From the NCBI RefSeq assembly GCF_020536995.1, contig NC_068359.1:76301116-76365115 (forward strand): DNA of 64,000 nucleotides, given 5' to 3'. The position numbers were made by a program, and so were the translations under genes. This document shows positions 42,393 through 55,700 of this stretch, one piece after another. This DNA is from Dreissena polymorpha (lineage: Eukaryota; Mollusca; Bivalvia; Myida; Dreissenidae). How positions within the stretch are numbered: position 1 is the stretch's first letter; every line of letters begins with the position of its first letter. The notes below the pieces were generated by a model. That model was not told where the DNA came from and ran no database searches. It saw nothing but the letters and a program-made list of their open reading frames with translations.

Positions 42393-42545
42393 TGGTCAAC
42401 CCACACAATCATGGACAATTAATTGTCAACCCACACAATCATGGACAATTAATGGTCAACCCACACAATCATGGACAATTAATGGTCAACCCACACAATT
42501 ATGGACAATTAATGGTCAACCCACACAATCATGGACAATTAATGA
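42393..42545 (+). repeat. 30-bp minisatellite, five copies
   Basis: Unit GTCAACCCACACAATCATGG + ACAATTAATG, nearly perfect. Confidence 0.95.
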
Positions 42546-42690
42546 CCCATGAATTACAAATGATTTTTGAGTTAATTTCGTCAAATATTTTCTCACTCTC
42601 ACAAGAAATTGTTTATGCTGCATTCCATTGTAATCACGTCTGGTGACAGACATTTTCAATGATGGATCATCTTGATTCAGATTAGCATTT

Positions 42691-42798
42691 TGGCTAGATG
42701 CATTTCACAGCATTCACCAATAGATGCATTTCACAGCATTCACCAATAGATGCATTTCACAGCTTCACCAATAGATGCATTTCACAGCATTCACCCAT
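42691..42798 (+). repeat. 26-bp minisatellite, four copies
   Basis: Unit AGATGCATTTCACAGCATTC + ACCAAT, one copy a base short. Confidence 0.9.
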
Positions 42799-43121
42799 AG
42801 CTTAATTTTGAAAACATAACTCTATAATTAATTGGCCTTTTTTAGTTGTTTGTTCTTTTTCATCTATTTTACAGTAAAATATGCGAACATTTCAATTAGG
42901 CCCTGAGACGAACTGTATTCGTCCTTATGACAAACTCGGTTTACCTGCAGATGCATTTGGATGGGTATTAGCCACACATTTACTCCAATTAACATGATTC
43001 AATCCATAAATTATCACTGAAATTACAAATAATAAATAATGAAAAACACAAATGTATTCGACTGATGGGCAAGGTGCTTTAATGTTTGTCTATATCTTTC
43101 ATATCACTGAACTTGGATTCC

Positions 43122-43394
43122 TGAGGTATTGTCATGGCCAGCTCGTTGTCTGCCGTCTAGCGTCCGCCGTGCTAAAACCTTCACATTGGCTCTAAAATCA
43201 AAGTGCTTCCACCTACAACTTTGCAACTTCATATGTAGATGCACCTTGACGAGTTCTTCTCGCCACACCCATTTGTGGATCAAAGGTCAAGGTCACTGTG
43301 ACCTCTAAAAAAAAAAAAATTTCTGACAAGCTTTCATTTATTCAAAACTGCACCCACAGCTGAGTGTTGGCACCCGTTATGCGGTGCTCTTGTC
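43122..43394 (+). repeat. Repeat family C, copy 3, 5'-truncated
   Basis: Starts inside the family at GAGGTATTGTCATGGCCAGC and ends GGCACCCGTTATGCGGTGC + TCTTGT. Confidence 0.75.
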
Positions 43395-43708
43395 AAGACC
43401 GATTCTTAGCTGTAATTTTTTCCGATATTTTATTGAAAAAAAATCTGTAAATTGTCTGTTGAATGAATGGCTCGTATTCTTGTCTAGAACAGTTATAGTG
43501 ACCATTATATTGCCTCGGTTATGAGGAGTTGTGTTATTTACTGCATTTACAATGTTGAATACTAAATTATTGCTTACAGTGTGAACTTGCTCTGATATAT
43601 TTGTTATGTGCAGGTTTATGTTTAGCTGTCAGATTATGAAATACAGCAATTGACAGATATAGTAAACATTATTTGTATGTGACAGATATAGTAAACATTA
43701 TTTGTATG

Positions 43709-44007
43709 TTTTTATGCCCCCGGATCGAATGATCGGGGGTATATTGTTTTTGGCCTGTCTGTCTGTCATTCTGTCTGTCATCAAAACTTTAACCTAAAAC
43801 TTTAACCTTGGTTTAAGTTTTGCGATAACTTTTGCAATATTGAAGATAGCAACTTGATACTTGGCATGCATGTGTATCTCATGGAGCTGCACATTTTTAG
43901 TGGTGAAAGGTCAAGGTCAATGTCATCCTTCAAGGTCAAAGGTTAAATGTATGGCTTCAAAGCGGCGCAATAGGGGGCATTGTTTCTGACAAACACATCT
44001 CTTGTTT
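43709..44007 (+). repeat. Repeat family D, copy 2
   Basis: Starts TTTTTATGCCCCCGGATCGA with its partner GATCGGGGGTAT (a 5' hairpin). Ends in a TGTTTCTGACAAACACA hairpin, then TCTCTTGTTTA. Confidence 0.8.
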
Positions 44008-44637
44008 ATCAGTAGTATTATGTTCAGACTTTGATGTTGTAGTATTTTATCATCAGCTTTAAACCATGTGTATGTACAGTTGTTTGTTAAAGTTACGTTG
44101 TGTGTTGAATGCATATCTGTTTGGTGTGACTGCAATACACATTGAGATGTTGATGAGATATTGTTTGTGTTTTACTTCAAGGTAGAAACATGTGGTAAGT
44201 TATTTTGAATGATAAATGATCAATTAACAATCAAGACAAGCTGCATCATGCTCAATGTTGACCTTTGACTTCATGGTTTGACCTTAACCTTTGAGCTCGG
44301 AACAAGTCTTTCAGACAACAAGCCTCATCCACAGTGAAAAATTTGCTGCAAATTATTATTGTTTAATTGCATTATGAATAATGAAATGACAGCTATGACA
44401 AGATCAAACAACCAAACAGATGCTTTTAGTGCCAAGGCATCAACTTCTATCATGATTATATGGCAAAATCTGTGTATTATCACAATTATAGAAAATATTT
44501 AAGTCAATAACCAATCTGTGTCATGCTGATGCCTGGTTATGATACAGCTCCAGCATCATTGTCCTTCACATTAGAACTCCAAACTTGTGTTAGTGATGAC
44601 AAACAATGATCAATGGAAATGTGTCCGAACTTTACAA
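44008..44637. other. Intergenic DNA, nothing identified
   Basis: AT-rich, no supported feature. Confidence 0.4.
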
Positions 44638-46205
44638 CAAGAGGACCATGGCCTCTAGGTGCTCACCTGAAATTCTTTGAGAAGGTGGTGCTCAAAAGAA
44701 TAAAAGTTCTTTATCAAACATATATATTCTAGGCATATTACTATAACGGTATTTCTAACACAGAACATTTATAAACATATTTGAAACTTGTAATAATTTG
44801 CTAGGGAAAACTCTACAGGAAAAACCAAGTTAATCAGTAGCTTGTTGTCTTTCCTGCAAAAGAGGCTGTGTATATACCATAAAAATCAATAGGTCACTTA
44901 TTAATAATTTATATATCAACTAGAGAGCATCGAATGACAGCTCCAGACTTACAATGTATATTGGATAAAAAGTCAAATTACTAGTATATTGAAATGAAAC
45001 GGTTCTTGGTGTTTAATTCGGTTTACCGCTTTGTCGTTTTCTGGAAAAATACAAATAATAATCTGAATTAATGGAAGTACCGGTATTTAATATGAGTAAT
45101 TCAATGATTAGAAATATGGTTGTTCATGTTTCTGATTCCATCACCAGTATCATCCTCATAATCACAATCATCAAAACAACTTTAAACTTCACACTATCTT
45201 TGTATCTTTTTAATGGTCGAAATAATCTTCAGAAAGAAGCCAATTCAACCTGTGTTTAAAGGTTGCACTTGGGCAAAAATTGAAAGAAAAACTTATACAT
45301 TCCGTGGCAGCCATATTTTTAACAGAACAAAACCATTTTTGAACTAAATGGTGATATCATTAGTAAAAACATTCCGAGCAAGTTTCATGAACATTTAACT
45401 AAAAATGTGACTAAGAGTAAACTAGGTTTCAATATAGCCATCGTAGGAAAACTTCCCTACCCTCTGGCAGCCATTATTTTTTAAACAGACTGGAGCCAAT
45501 TTTGAACTCAGACTTGATATCATTAGAACAAATCTTCTGAGCATGTTTTATGATAATTGAACTTAATAAGTGACTTAAGAGTGTTTCACTATAGCCATGT
45601 AAGGAAAACTGCCTTAATCCACGGTGGCCACGTTTTTTTTTAACTGGTAATCATTTTCAAACTTGGCTGAAATATAATTACAACAAATGTCTGACCACGT
45701 TTCATGAAGAATTTTACTAATAATCTGACTTATTGTTGTTTTTTTTTCTTTAATTTGATAAGTTTCCAAGCTTTTGACCTCACATGACCCAGTTTCAAAC
45801 TCCTAGACATCATTGAGAAGTATGTTCTGCCCAAGTTTCAGGGCTTCCCCTGGCTCAAACATTTCTTTAATCAAATTCGCCTTGCTATGGCAATTTTTTT
45901 TTATTTTTGGCTACTTTAATAGTTTTTATGAAGAAAAAGTTGTAGCCAAATAGAATTTTCTTTAGCCAAATAGGTCAATTTGTAGCCATTGGCTAATTTG
46001 GCAAATGAAAGAGTAAGCCCTGAAGTTTCATTGCAATGTTACTTAAAATGTAACATCCAGAGTGTAAACAAGTGTTTTTAAATTTTGAATTTAGTTTTTT
46101 ACTTCATGTGACCTAGGTTGAACTTAGACAATATATCGTGGGAACGAATGTTCTGACTACCGTAAGTTTCATAAATAATGGGCAAAAATGTGGCCTCTGG
46201 AAAAA
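44638..46205 (-). repeat. Repeat family 1 relative, reverse orientation
   Basis: On the - strand the 3' end reads CAGGTGAGCACCTAGAGGCC, ATGGTCCTCTTGTTG. The body holds weak ~150-200 base units with TTTCATGA and GGCAGCCAT blocks. The left limit on this strand is approximate. Confidence 0.5.
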
Positions 46206-46329
46206 TAAAGAGGTAAATGATGACGCACTACAGACACAAAGAAATCACAACTTAAAATTCCAAATGTGTTGCAACAGTAAGGAACAAGTCCCTTTCAGAA
46301 AGTTGTAAAAACAATAGCTGTATCCATAT

Positions 46330-46621
46330 GATGACTTATGCCCCCGATTAACGCCTTTATAGAAGTTATGAGCATTTTTCGAAACCTAAACGCATTTTTC
46401 GAAACCTAAACACGGCCTCTAAGTCAAGGTCAAGGGGGTCAAAATGTGTGTGCAAAGAAAGGCCTTGTCCAAATACACATGCATGCCAAATATGAATGTT
46501 ACATCTGATGCGACATAGAAGTTATGTGCATTTTTCGAAACCTAAACGCAAAGTGTGACGGACAGACGAACAGACAGACAGACAGTGCTATCAATATATA
46601 CCCTCCTTCGGGGACATAAAA
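46330..46621 (-). repeat. Repeat family J (D-like), reverse orientation
   Basis: On the - strand it starts TTTTTTATGTCCCCGAAGGA with GTCTGTCTGTCTGTTCGTCT. It carries duplicated ATTTTTCGAAACCTAAACGC blocks. It lies 35 bases past the RRP7A poly(A) signal. Confidence 0.6.
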
Positions 46622-46655
46622 AAGAATTTGAGAGAAACATAAGCATTTTATAAAA

Positions 46656-46661
46656 ATTTAT
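46656..46661 (-). terminator. Putative RRP7A poly(A) signal
   Basis: AATAAA on the - strand, 39 bases after the stop codon. Confidence 0.6.
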
Positions 46662-46699
46662 TACTGCAACAAATATAACAAGACTTAATATATCTATCT

Positions 46700-46785
46700 T
46701 CAGTAAGGGCGGAACTTTCGTGCAGCTTTCATCAGTGCAATCTTCTGTTTATCTTCTTCAAACTTCTTTCTTAGAGTGGCAATTT
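46700..46785 (-). CDS. RRP7A: RRP7A exon 8
   Basis: Acceptor TTCTTTCAG|AAA at 46787-46785. Encodes QIATLRKKFEEDK to ARKFRPY and TGA at 46700-46702. This is the most conserved part of the family. Confidence 0.95.
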
Positions 46786-49700
46786 CTGAAAGAACAACAA
46801 AAGGTTCTTTGTAAGGGAAATAATAGGTGCCTAGATTCTGGTATGTCATGATTAAATGAATTTTATCTACTGCTATGATAGACTACATTGTCAAACTAGA
46901 ACTGTCACTGTTTTGCCTTAAATACCATGCGCAAGCCATTTTGTCAGAGGGCAATGGCAGTTCCATTTTAAAAACACATTTCCCAACAAGGCAAGCTTCC
47001 TACCTATGAAGTTTTGTCTTAATACCTCATATTATAGTTAAGATATGCCCTGGTAAAACTGTGAAATTATCAAAGTATGAGTTATGATTTTTATACACTT
47101 CACTTTCCCTTGAATAAAACTAGCTACATATGAAGTACAAAATGGATATCTTATATAATTTACAAGATATTCACCAGTAGAAAACTACGGAACAAAAAGG
47201 GAAATAACTCTAAAAATATGGATCCAAGACTGATGTTAAAAACACAATATTTGAACACAATAAAAAATTGGATGACTAACGCAAGTCTTTTAATTGCACA
47301 AAGTCAAATCATTTATTTGATTGAAAGATAAAAAGTTAATGCCTCAGAAGGTATAATACATAATTTGTTAAATAAACCGCAGAAACAACGGACTACTGGT
47401 AAACACACACAAGTTAAATATAGAAGAAAAAAATGTATAGTTAATATACATACGCTCTCGTTTGGTTTCTCGCATTTGAAAACTGTAAAAATTCAGCAAC
47501 TCCTGAAATTAAAAGTCACACAATTTTAAGTAGTGTATAACATCTAGCCTTTGACGATATAACAATAGGATTTCTCTATTTGAGTTCATTGTAAAGACCA
47601 TCAGACAATATATTTTGTGCACTATTGAAATACCCACTATATTCCGATATAATTGACTTCACAAGTTACTGCTATGTCGACTTAGAGCACTGCAAATCAG
47701 CAATAATATCCATCATCAACACCATCCTCATAATCATGATTATCACCTTCATCAACTATAATCAACATAATCATCAACCATATCATCTTCGACATCATCA
47801 CTACCATGGCCATCATCATTCATCATCATCACCATCATCATTTTCATCAGCATCATCCTTACCATCACTACCATCATCAATACCATTGTCATCATCATCA
47901 TCACCATTGTTATCATCATCAACACCACTGTCATCATCCTCACCATCATCATCATAATTCATCCTTTTCACCACAATTACCATCACAATCATCACCATAA
48001 TTATAACCATGCTTCTCTCCCTCTACCCATTTCCAGTTTCCAAGCCCGGGCCAGCTTAGTACCTTCTCCTTCCTCTTCCTGCGTGCCTTGTTTGTGAGAG
48101 CCTTCTCATGTGCCTCTGTGCGGGGCGCCCCCTTGTTCTTGCTGTACTTGGTCACAGTGATCCAGCCTTCATCATCTGGCACACCCTCCTGGGCAGCTGT
48201 GGTCTCTTTCTCCTGTAGAACAGTACAGCATCACCATCAGCATTATTGGAGTTGCGTTCTGAGAAAACTGGGCATAATGCATGTGCGTAAAGTGTCGTAC
48301 CAGATTAGCCTGTGCAGTCTGCACAGGCTAATCAGAAACGACACTTTTCGCCTAAATTGGATTTTTGCGAAGAAGAGACTTCATTTAAACGAAAAATGTC
48401 ATAAAAGCGGAAAGTGTCGTCCCTGATTAACCTCTGCGGACTGCACAGGCTAATCTGGGACGACACTTTACGCACATGTATTAAGCCCAGTTTTCTCAGA
48501 ACATGACTCATTCAATCACATTATCAACATCATCATTCTCACAATAATCATTGTCATCATCATTTCATCTGCATTATGTTATAATAAGCATCATAATAAT
48601 CATCATTATTATAATCATCTACGGAACAATTTCTCTAGAGTTAGTAATAGTTCCCTTGACCTCCCCCATACCCAGTGCAATCCATATTCAGGGATTATTT
48701 TAAATATATATAAATGGACAAGGCTTCATTACAATAGCTTAATTTAGTATCAAGTTATTAAGCACTAACATTTTTTCTATATTAAAATTAAAGTGAAATT
48801 AATCTCTTCTTATAGTTGAGCTAAAAATTAAAAAAATATTTTATGAATCAGTTTTTCGTTTTTAGGACATTCCTGCAGAAGAAAACTAGAAATGTGTCAC
48901 AGACTGATGTCACCACAACAGTTTATTGGGGGAAATGAATTGCACTCACTTGGTAGAGGACAAACATGTTACATACCATATACAAAACCTTTGAGCCTTG
49001 TAATTTAAGAAAAGATTTGTAAATGTCCATTACATGTAAATACTTGTAGGAAAAACAACCAACTGCAAGGATTGGAATAATTGTAACTACAGGGACATAA
49101 TTAAAACAAATTTGCACCATGCAATGTTACATGACAGATACCAAACCATTTGGCCTTGCCATTTAAGAGAAGACTTGTAACATTAAAACAAGTAACACCC
49201 TGGGAGAGGACAGAGTTTTTTTTCCGTTAGGGGCATGATTTGATCAAACTTGGTAGAGGACCACGATACATTGTTACATGCAAAATACTAAAACTTTTGG
49301 GTCTTGTGGTTTCAGAGGAGAACATTTTAGTTTTCACTATATAAATACTATATAAATATCAGCACACAAAAAACACACACTAATTTTGACCCCAGGGACA
49401 TGATTTGCACAAACTCAGTAGAGGAATAACATAGCAGGTTGTATGAAAAATATATCACCACCCTAGTCATTAAAGGCGGGTATTCACGATTTTGTCAAAT
49501 TTCTATGAATTTATATAAAATGTGTAAAAAAATTATTATACATTTATTACAATATAAATTGAAATAAAAGTTAAGAAGAACATGTGTCGAAAAATGCAAA
49601 ATAAGCCAGATATTTAATCCTGAAATCGAAAATGTCTGTACAGTCGAATTCGCCAGCATGTATATCATGCAGGTATGATCTAAATTTAGTTTTACGGATC

Positions 49701-52700
49701 ATTTCAATTTCCTGCAACGATATCTATTCATACGACACACCAACACTAACTCCGATCCTTATAAAAAGACGCCTATTTTGTGTTATTGTAACATATTTGT
49801 ATCAATATTTTACAATTTTTTGCACATATAAAAATCATGCATACCCGCTTCAAGAGAAGATTTGTTGAATTATTTTGCAATGTAGGTCTATATATTATTT
49901 ATGAAAGCCCTTGGACATGACCACTTTCTACCCCAGCAGCATGATCCGAACCGTTCACACAGGCTTACCAAGGACGAAAATTTCAGCCTCAACTAGATAT
50001 CCATTTAGAAGGCACTTCCTTCTAACAAAAAATTCCAATTTGAGTGGAAAATATTGTCAGTGATTAGCCTTTGCAGACTGCACAGGCAATATTGGGGCAA
50101 CACATTACACACATGAATTTAGCCGTTTTCCCAGAATGCGGCTTATTTATGTGGACACTTACTTTTTGCACCTTGTCATCATATTTCAGCATATACTCGT
50201 CTATCTCTGTCTGGAGTGCATTGGTGTCCAGCAAGTCAGCCTGGTAGTCTGCGCACCATTCTGAAACCAGTCAGGGAAACTATATGGATTGTCTGTGGGA
50301 AAACTGGGCTTTTAGCATGTGCGTTAAGTGTCACCCCTGATTAGCCTGTGCAGTCTGCAGTCAACTCTTAAAAGACTTGCTTAGAAGACACTACCTTTAA
50401 AAGAAAAATTTCATTGCAAGAGGAAACTGTTATCCCAGATTAGCCTGCGCAGACTGCACATGCTAATCATGGATGAAACTTTACATGCATTTAGCCCACT
50501 TTTCAAAGTACAGTGCTGATTTTCTACCAAATTTTTATTCCAATTTTTTTTTCCACAAAATATTACTCCAAATCCTTATCTAACCATGAAGTACAATTGG
50601 AACTCTTCCTAATTATATCTAATTTCCTTGTTTATTCTAAAAGGTTTGAGGTACAGCGTTATAAGGAAAATTATAATAATTAAAAACATTATTTTTCATT
50701 AGGTAATTCAACGGACAGCATCATAAGTATCCAAACTTTCAAGTTTGATGTCCGACTACTAACCAGATATCCATTAAGATCGACATAAACTTTCAAATTG
50801 TGGAGTCAATCTTTATAATTTAGATGAATGATATATTCTTAAAGCAAATTTTTACCACTACAAAGTTATAACAACAATGTATGTTATCTTAAAGCAAATC
50901 TTTACAACTACAAAGTTATAACAACAATGTATGTTTTAACACTGAAACTAATGAATTCTTAAAGATTGAATGCTGAAGTCATTAGAAAGCATCAGGGAAT
51001 ATAGCATGTTAACAATTTTTATAGGTTTTGCACCAAATGTTTTTGAAAATTGTTTTATTTTAAATCACGTTCATAAGGTCATTATGAATATGTTTACTGC
51101 GTCTGCATAAGACAGCGTTTAAAAAAAAAAGAGGAATGGAAGATTATTGAAAAAGAAATGATACATTGATGCAATTTTTTTATAAGGACTAATAATTTAA
51201 CAATGGAGACATTGATTTCTTTAAACATCAAGAATTGAAACAATCTATTGGTAAAAAACCAGCAACAATAACCAGGTTCGCACCTTATTGGCATACAAGA
51301 TTGGAACATATTGTTTGTTCAACAATTCAATTCAATTTAAAGGCATTTCAATGTGTCTTTTTTGTGAAACCACTTGGATAATCCGTTCGCATATCATGAC
51401 TCGGTATTATCTGTTTAAAGCATTTCAAGTAAGACACAAGCCTGTGCACAAATCAGAGACAATCCGCGTAGGCCTTTAATCTGAGTGGATTTAATGAATA
51501 CTAATATCTATCATGACCTTCCTAAACATAATAAGCAAGATATACACTGTATGAGTATTTTTATGTTAAACATTTTTTTGGATACTCAATAACCAGAATA
51601 CTTGCACAGTATCCAAATACTCCGATATTGGATATTTGTTGACAATCATATCTTTTATAGATAAAAAATACTAGTAATCTAATAATATAATTTTTCTTTG
51701 TGTCATGTAATATAAACAACATTCATCTTGTAAGCAACAACTTAAGTACATAAACGACACATACTTGCTAATCCTGATTCAATGGCTGGTCCCTTGTTGT
51801 CTTGCATGATGAGAGGGACATCAAAGGGAAGTGACTGTGCAGCCTTCACTGAGTTAGCCCTCTTGAACACAATGTACCCTACTCTGTACCCCTGAAAAGA
51901 TAATAACATGCCTTTGGAAAAAAACTGATTTCCTGCCCAGACTCCTTGATGAGATAAAGAGAGCAAATGGATGATCTCATAATAAAGAGAAGAAGGCTTT
52001 GACAGAATTGCAAGCAATACAGAAATCAACTACATGGATTTAAAATTAAAACACTACCTTCATTATGCCTATTATCTATACATATGTAATTCTTTGCACT
52101 TCATATTCAAATCAGCTGGTAAAAATTTACACACACTATACAAAAGTTAAACTCACACCCTAACTTTAACATGACGTTGTCATGGGTGAACACAATTTCA
52201 GAAAAATATTATATTAGATTTTCAAGCACCCAATTAAAAGCTTCAATACATTTTATATAAAAAACAAGCGATGTGTTTGTCAGAAACACAGTGCCACCTA
52301 CTGCGCCGCTTTGAAATAAAATTTCTATTTATCATTTGGCAGGTATAGAAATCATCTCCAATTAAAGCTTATTACTTCCCTTGGATTTTGTTCAATCCAA
52401 CAGGGGGGGGGGGGGGGGGGGGGGGCAAGCAAAAATCTGTACAGTAACAGTGACAGTAACTTAAATTCTTGGAAAAAAAATAATATAATCTGAGATTTAT
52501 AATTATATAAATTACTTCCATTGAAAATAATTGTCTCTAACAAATCTCTATTTTTAGTAGCAAATAATTAAAAGCCACTACCGTGACTGTAGATTCACCA
52601 TTCAAAATGTGCAGCTCCATGAGATACACTTGCATGCCAAATATCAAGTTGCAATGTTCACTATTGAATAATTATCTCCCTTTAAAGCTTATTACTTCCC

Positions 52701-55700
52701 TTGGATTTGTATTTTTGACCTTAGACCTTAAAGGATGACCTTGACCTTTTACAAGGATGTGTTTGTCAGAAACACAATGCCGCCTACTGTGCCGCTTTGA
52801 TTTATTTAACAAAAATATATTACTTGGCAGGTCAGATAATCATGTCCATTTAAAGCTCATTACTTCCCTTGGATTTGTTTTTTTCGACCCCGTGACCTAG
52901 TTTTTGACCCAGCATGACCCATATTCGAACTTGACCTAGATATTATCTAGATACAACTTCTGACCAAGTTTCGTAAAGATCGGATGACAACTATTTGAAT
53001 TAGAGAGCGGACACGAAAAGTGTGACAGACGGACTGACAGTGCGAAAACTATATACCCCCTTTTCTTCGAAAGGCGGCATACAAATAATATAAAACTGAA
53101 ATCAGTATTAATGTAAACATATTCACCCTTGCTAAAGTGAGACCTTTCCCATCCAAACCAAAGTTAACAAGATATGTGTTTGTCAGAAACACTATGTCCC
53201 CTTTTGCGCCGCTTTGAAGCTATATTGTTGACCTTTGACCTTGAAGGATGACCTTGACCTTTCACAATTCAAAATGAGCAGCTCCATGACATACACATGC
53301 ATAATTCAAAATGAGCAGCTCCATGACATACACATGCATACCAAATATCAAGTTACTATCTTCAATATTGCAAAAGTATTCATTAAATGAGCGATTTTGA
53401 CCCATATATTTGACCTTTGACCTTGAAGGTTGACCTTGACCTTTCACCACTCAAATTGTGCAGCTCCATGAGATACACATGCATGCCAAATATCAAGTTG
53501 CTATCTTGAATATTGCAAAAGTTATTGCCAATGTTAAAGTTGGGGCAAACAAACAAACAAACACACAAACCAACAGACAGGGCAAAAACAATATGTCCCC
53601 CACTATAGTGGTGGGGGCATAAAAAGGCTATATGCAAACAGCATAAAACCAAAACAGCCTGAGAGTGAATCACAGTCTGATAAGGTTTTATGCTGTTTGC
53701 TGCTCATCAGTATCTAAGGGTTGGAAATGAAAGCTTTTAAGCTTGAATCTATAATTTCAATTGCGTCAAAGTGTTTATAGGAGTGGTACAGGGTTAATAA
53801 TCATAATGTGAATCTACCTTGATGACTGGAGCATCTGGAAAGAAGTTGGACTGGTTCACTGGGGGAGGCCCAGACGTTGGCTTGCTGTGCAGGTGTACAG
53901 TCTGGATTGGGCCACATCTGCTGAACATGTGCCGTAATATCTCCTGTAAACGGGAACACTTTTAACATGAACTGTAGAGTCTTCTGTAAGCAGGCACTCT
54001 AAAGATGAAGATGTGCGGTAATGTCTCCTGTAAAGGGGAACACTTTTAAACATGAACATGTGCGGTAATGTCTCCTGTAAGCTATCACATTTTAAACATG
54101 AACATGTGCTGTAATGTCTCCTGAAAGCTTTCACAGCCCAAACATGAACATGTGCCATAATGTCTCCTGTAAGCTTTCACAGTCTAAACATGAACATGTG
54201 CCATAATGTCTCCTGTAAGCTTTCACAGTCTAAACATGAACATGTGCCATAATGTCTCCTGTGTGCTTTCACAGTCTAAACATGAACATGTGCCATAATG
54301 TCTCCTGTAAGCAGGCAGTCTAAAAATGAACATGTGCCATGTCTCCTGTAAGCAGGCAGTCTAAACATGAATGAATGCCATAATGTCTCCTGTAAGCGTG
54401 CACAGCCTAAACATGAACATGTGCCATAATGTCTCCTGTAAGTGTGCACAGCCTAACCATGAACATGTACCATAATGTCTCCTGTAAGCGTGCACAGCCT
54501 AAACATGAACATGTACCATAATGTCTCCCGTAAGTGTGCACGGTGTAAACATGAACATGTGCCATAATGTCTCCTGTAAGCAGGCACAGCCTAAACATGA
54601 ACATGTGCCATAGTGTCTCCTGTAAGTGTGCACAGTCTAAACATGGAACATGTTCCATAATGTCTTTTGAAAGCACGCACAGTCCAAACATGAACATGTG
54701 CCGTAATGTCTCCTGCAAGCACGCACAGTGTAAACATGAACATGTTCCATTATGTCTCCTGTAAGCGTGCACAGCCTAAACATGAACATGTGCCATAATA
54801 TCTCCTACAAGCTTGCACGGTGTAAACATGAACATGTGCCATAATGTCTCCTGTAAGCATGCACAGTGCAAACATGAACATGTGCCGTAATGTCTCCTGT
54901 AACCATGCACAGTCTAAACATGAACATGTGCCATAATGTCTTCTGTAACCATGCACAGTTGAAACATGAACATGTTCCATAATGTCTCCTGTAAGCATGC
55001 ACAGTCTAAACATGAACATGTGCCATGTCTCCTGTAAGCACGCACAGTCTAAACATGATTATGTGACATCATGTCTCCTGTACATGTTTAAGTGTGCACA
55101 GTCTAAACATTAATATGTGCCATAATGTCTCCTGTACATGTGTACGCGTGCACAGTCTAAACATGAATATGTGCCATAATGTCTCCTGTACATGTGCAAG
55201 CATGCACAGTCTAAACATGAATATGTGCCATAATGTCTCCTATACATGTGTAAGCATGCACAGTCTAAACATGAATATGTGCCATAATGTTTCCTGTACA
55301 TGTGTAAGCGTGCACAGTCTAAACATGAATATGTGCCATAATGTCTCCTGTACAGTTGATTCTAAATAGGCATTATACAGTTCTAACTCACGTATCATAA
55401 TCATTTATTTCACACTCAACATTATTATTTTTAATGGATTATACATGTGTTATTGTATAAAATACTGAAAAAGTAACATGTGCACGGACTAAACCAAACA
55501 TGATTATAGAAAACCATTAAAATGGTAAAATTAATACAGAGGTTACTTGTTAATTACAACATGTAGTTGCCTTTTGTCTTCTCTTTTCTAGATACACAAA
55601 TCATTACATGGGATTGAAAATGAGACATGCAGTAAATTTCCCAACTTGTATTTTAATGAGGGTAAATTACATGTCCTAAATCAGTATCAATTATACATTG

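Noticed and set aside
41333-42798. CRISPR array
   Set aside because: Units of 19, 30 and 26 bases are head to tail with no unique spacers, in an animal genome.
47625-48010. His-rich and Met-rich proteins
   Set aside because: Translations of a CAT triplet array on both strands within an RRP7A intron.
54407-55369. Cys/Met-rich proteins on either strand (CSCLDCA, MCHNVSC repeats)
   Set aside because: Frames of the splice-acceptor array. At most they could be extra exon sequence of RRP7A.
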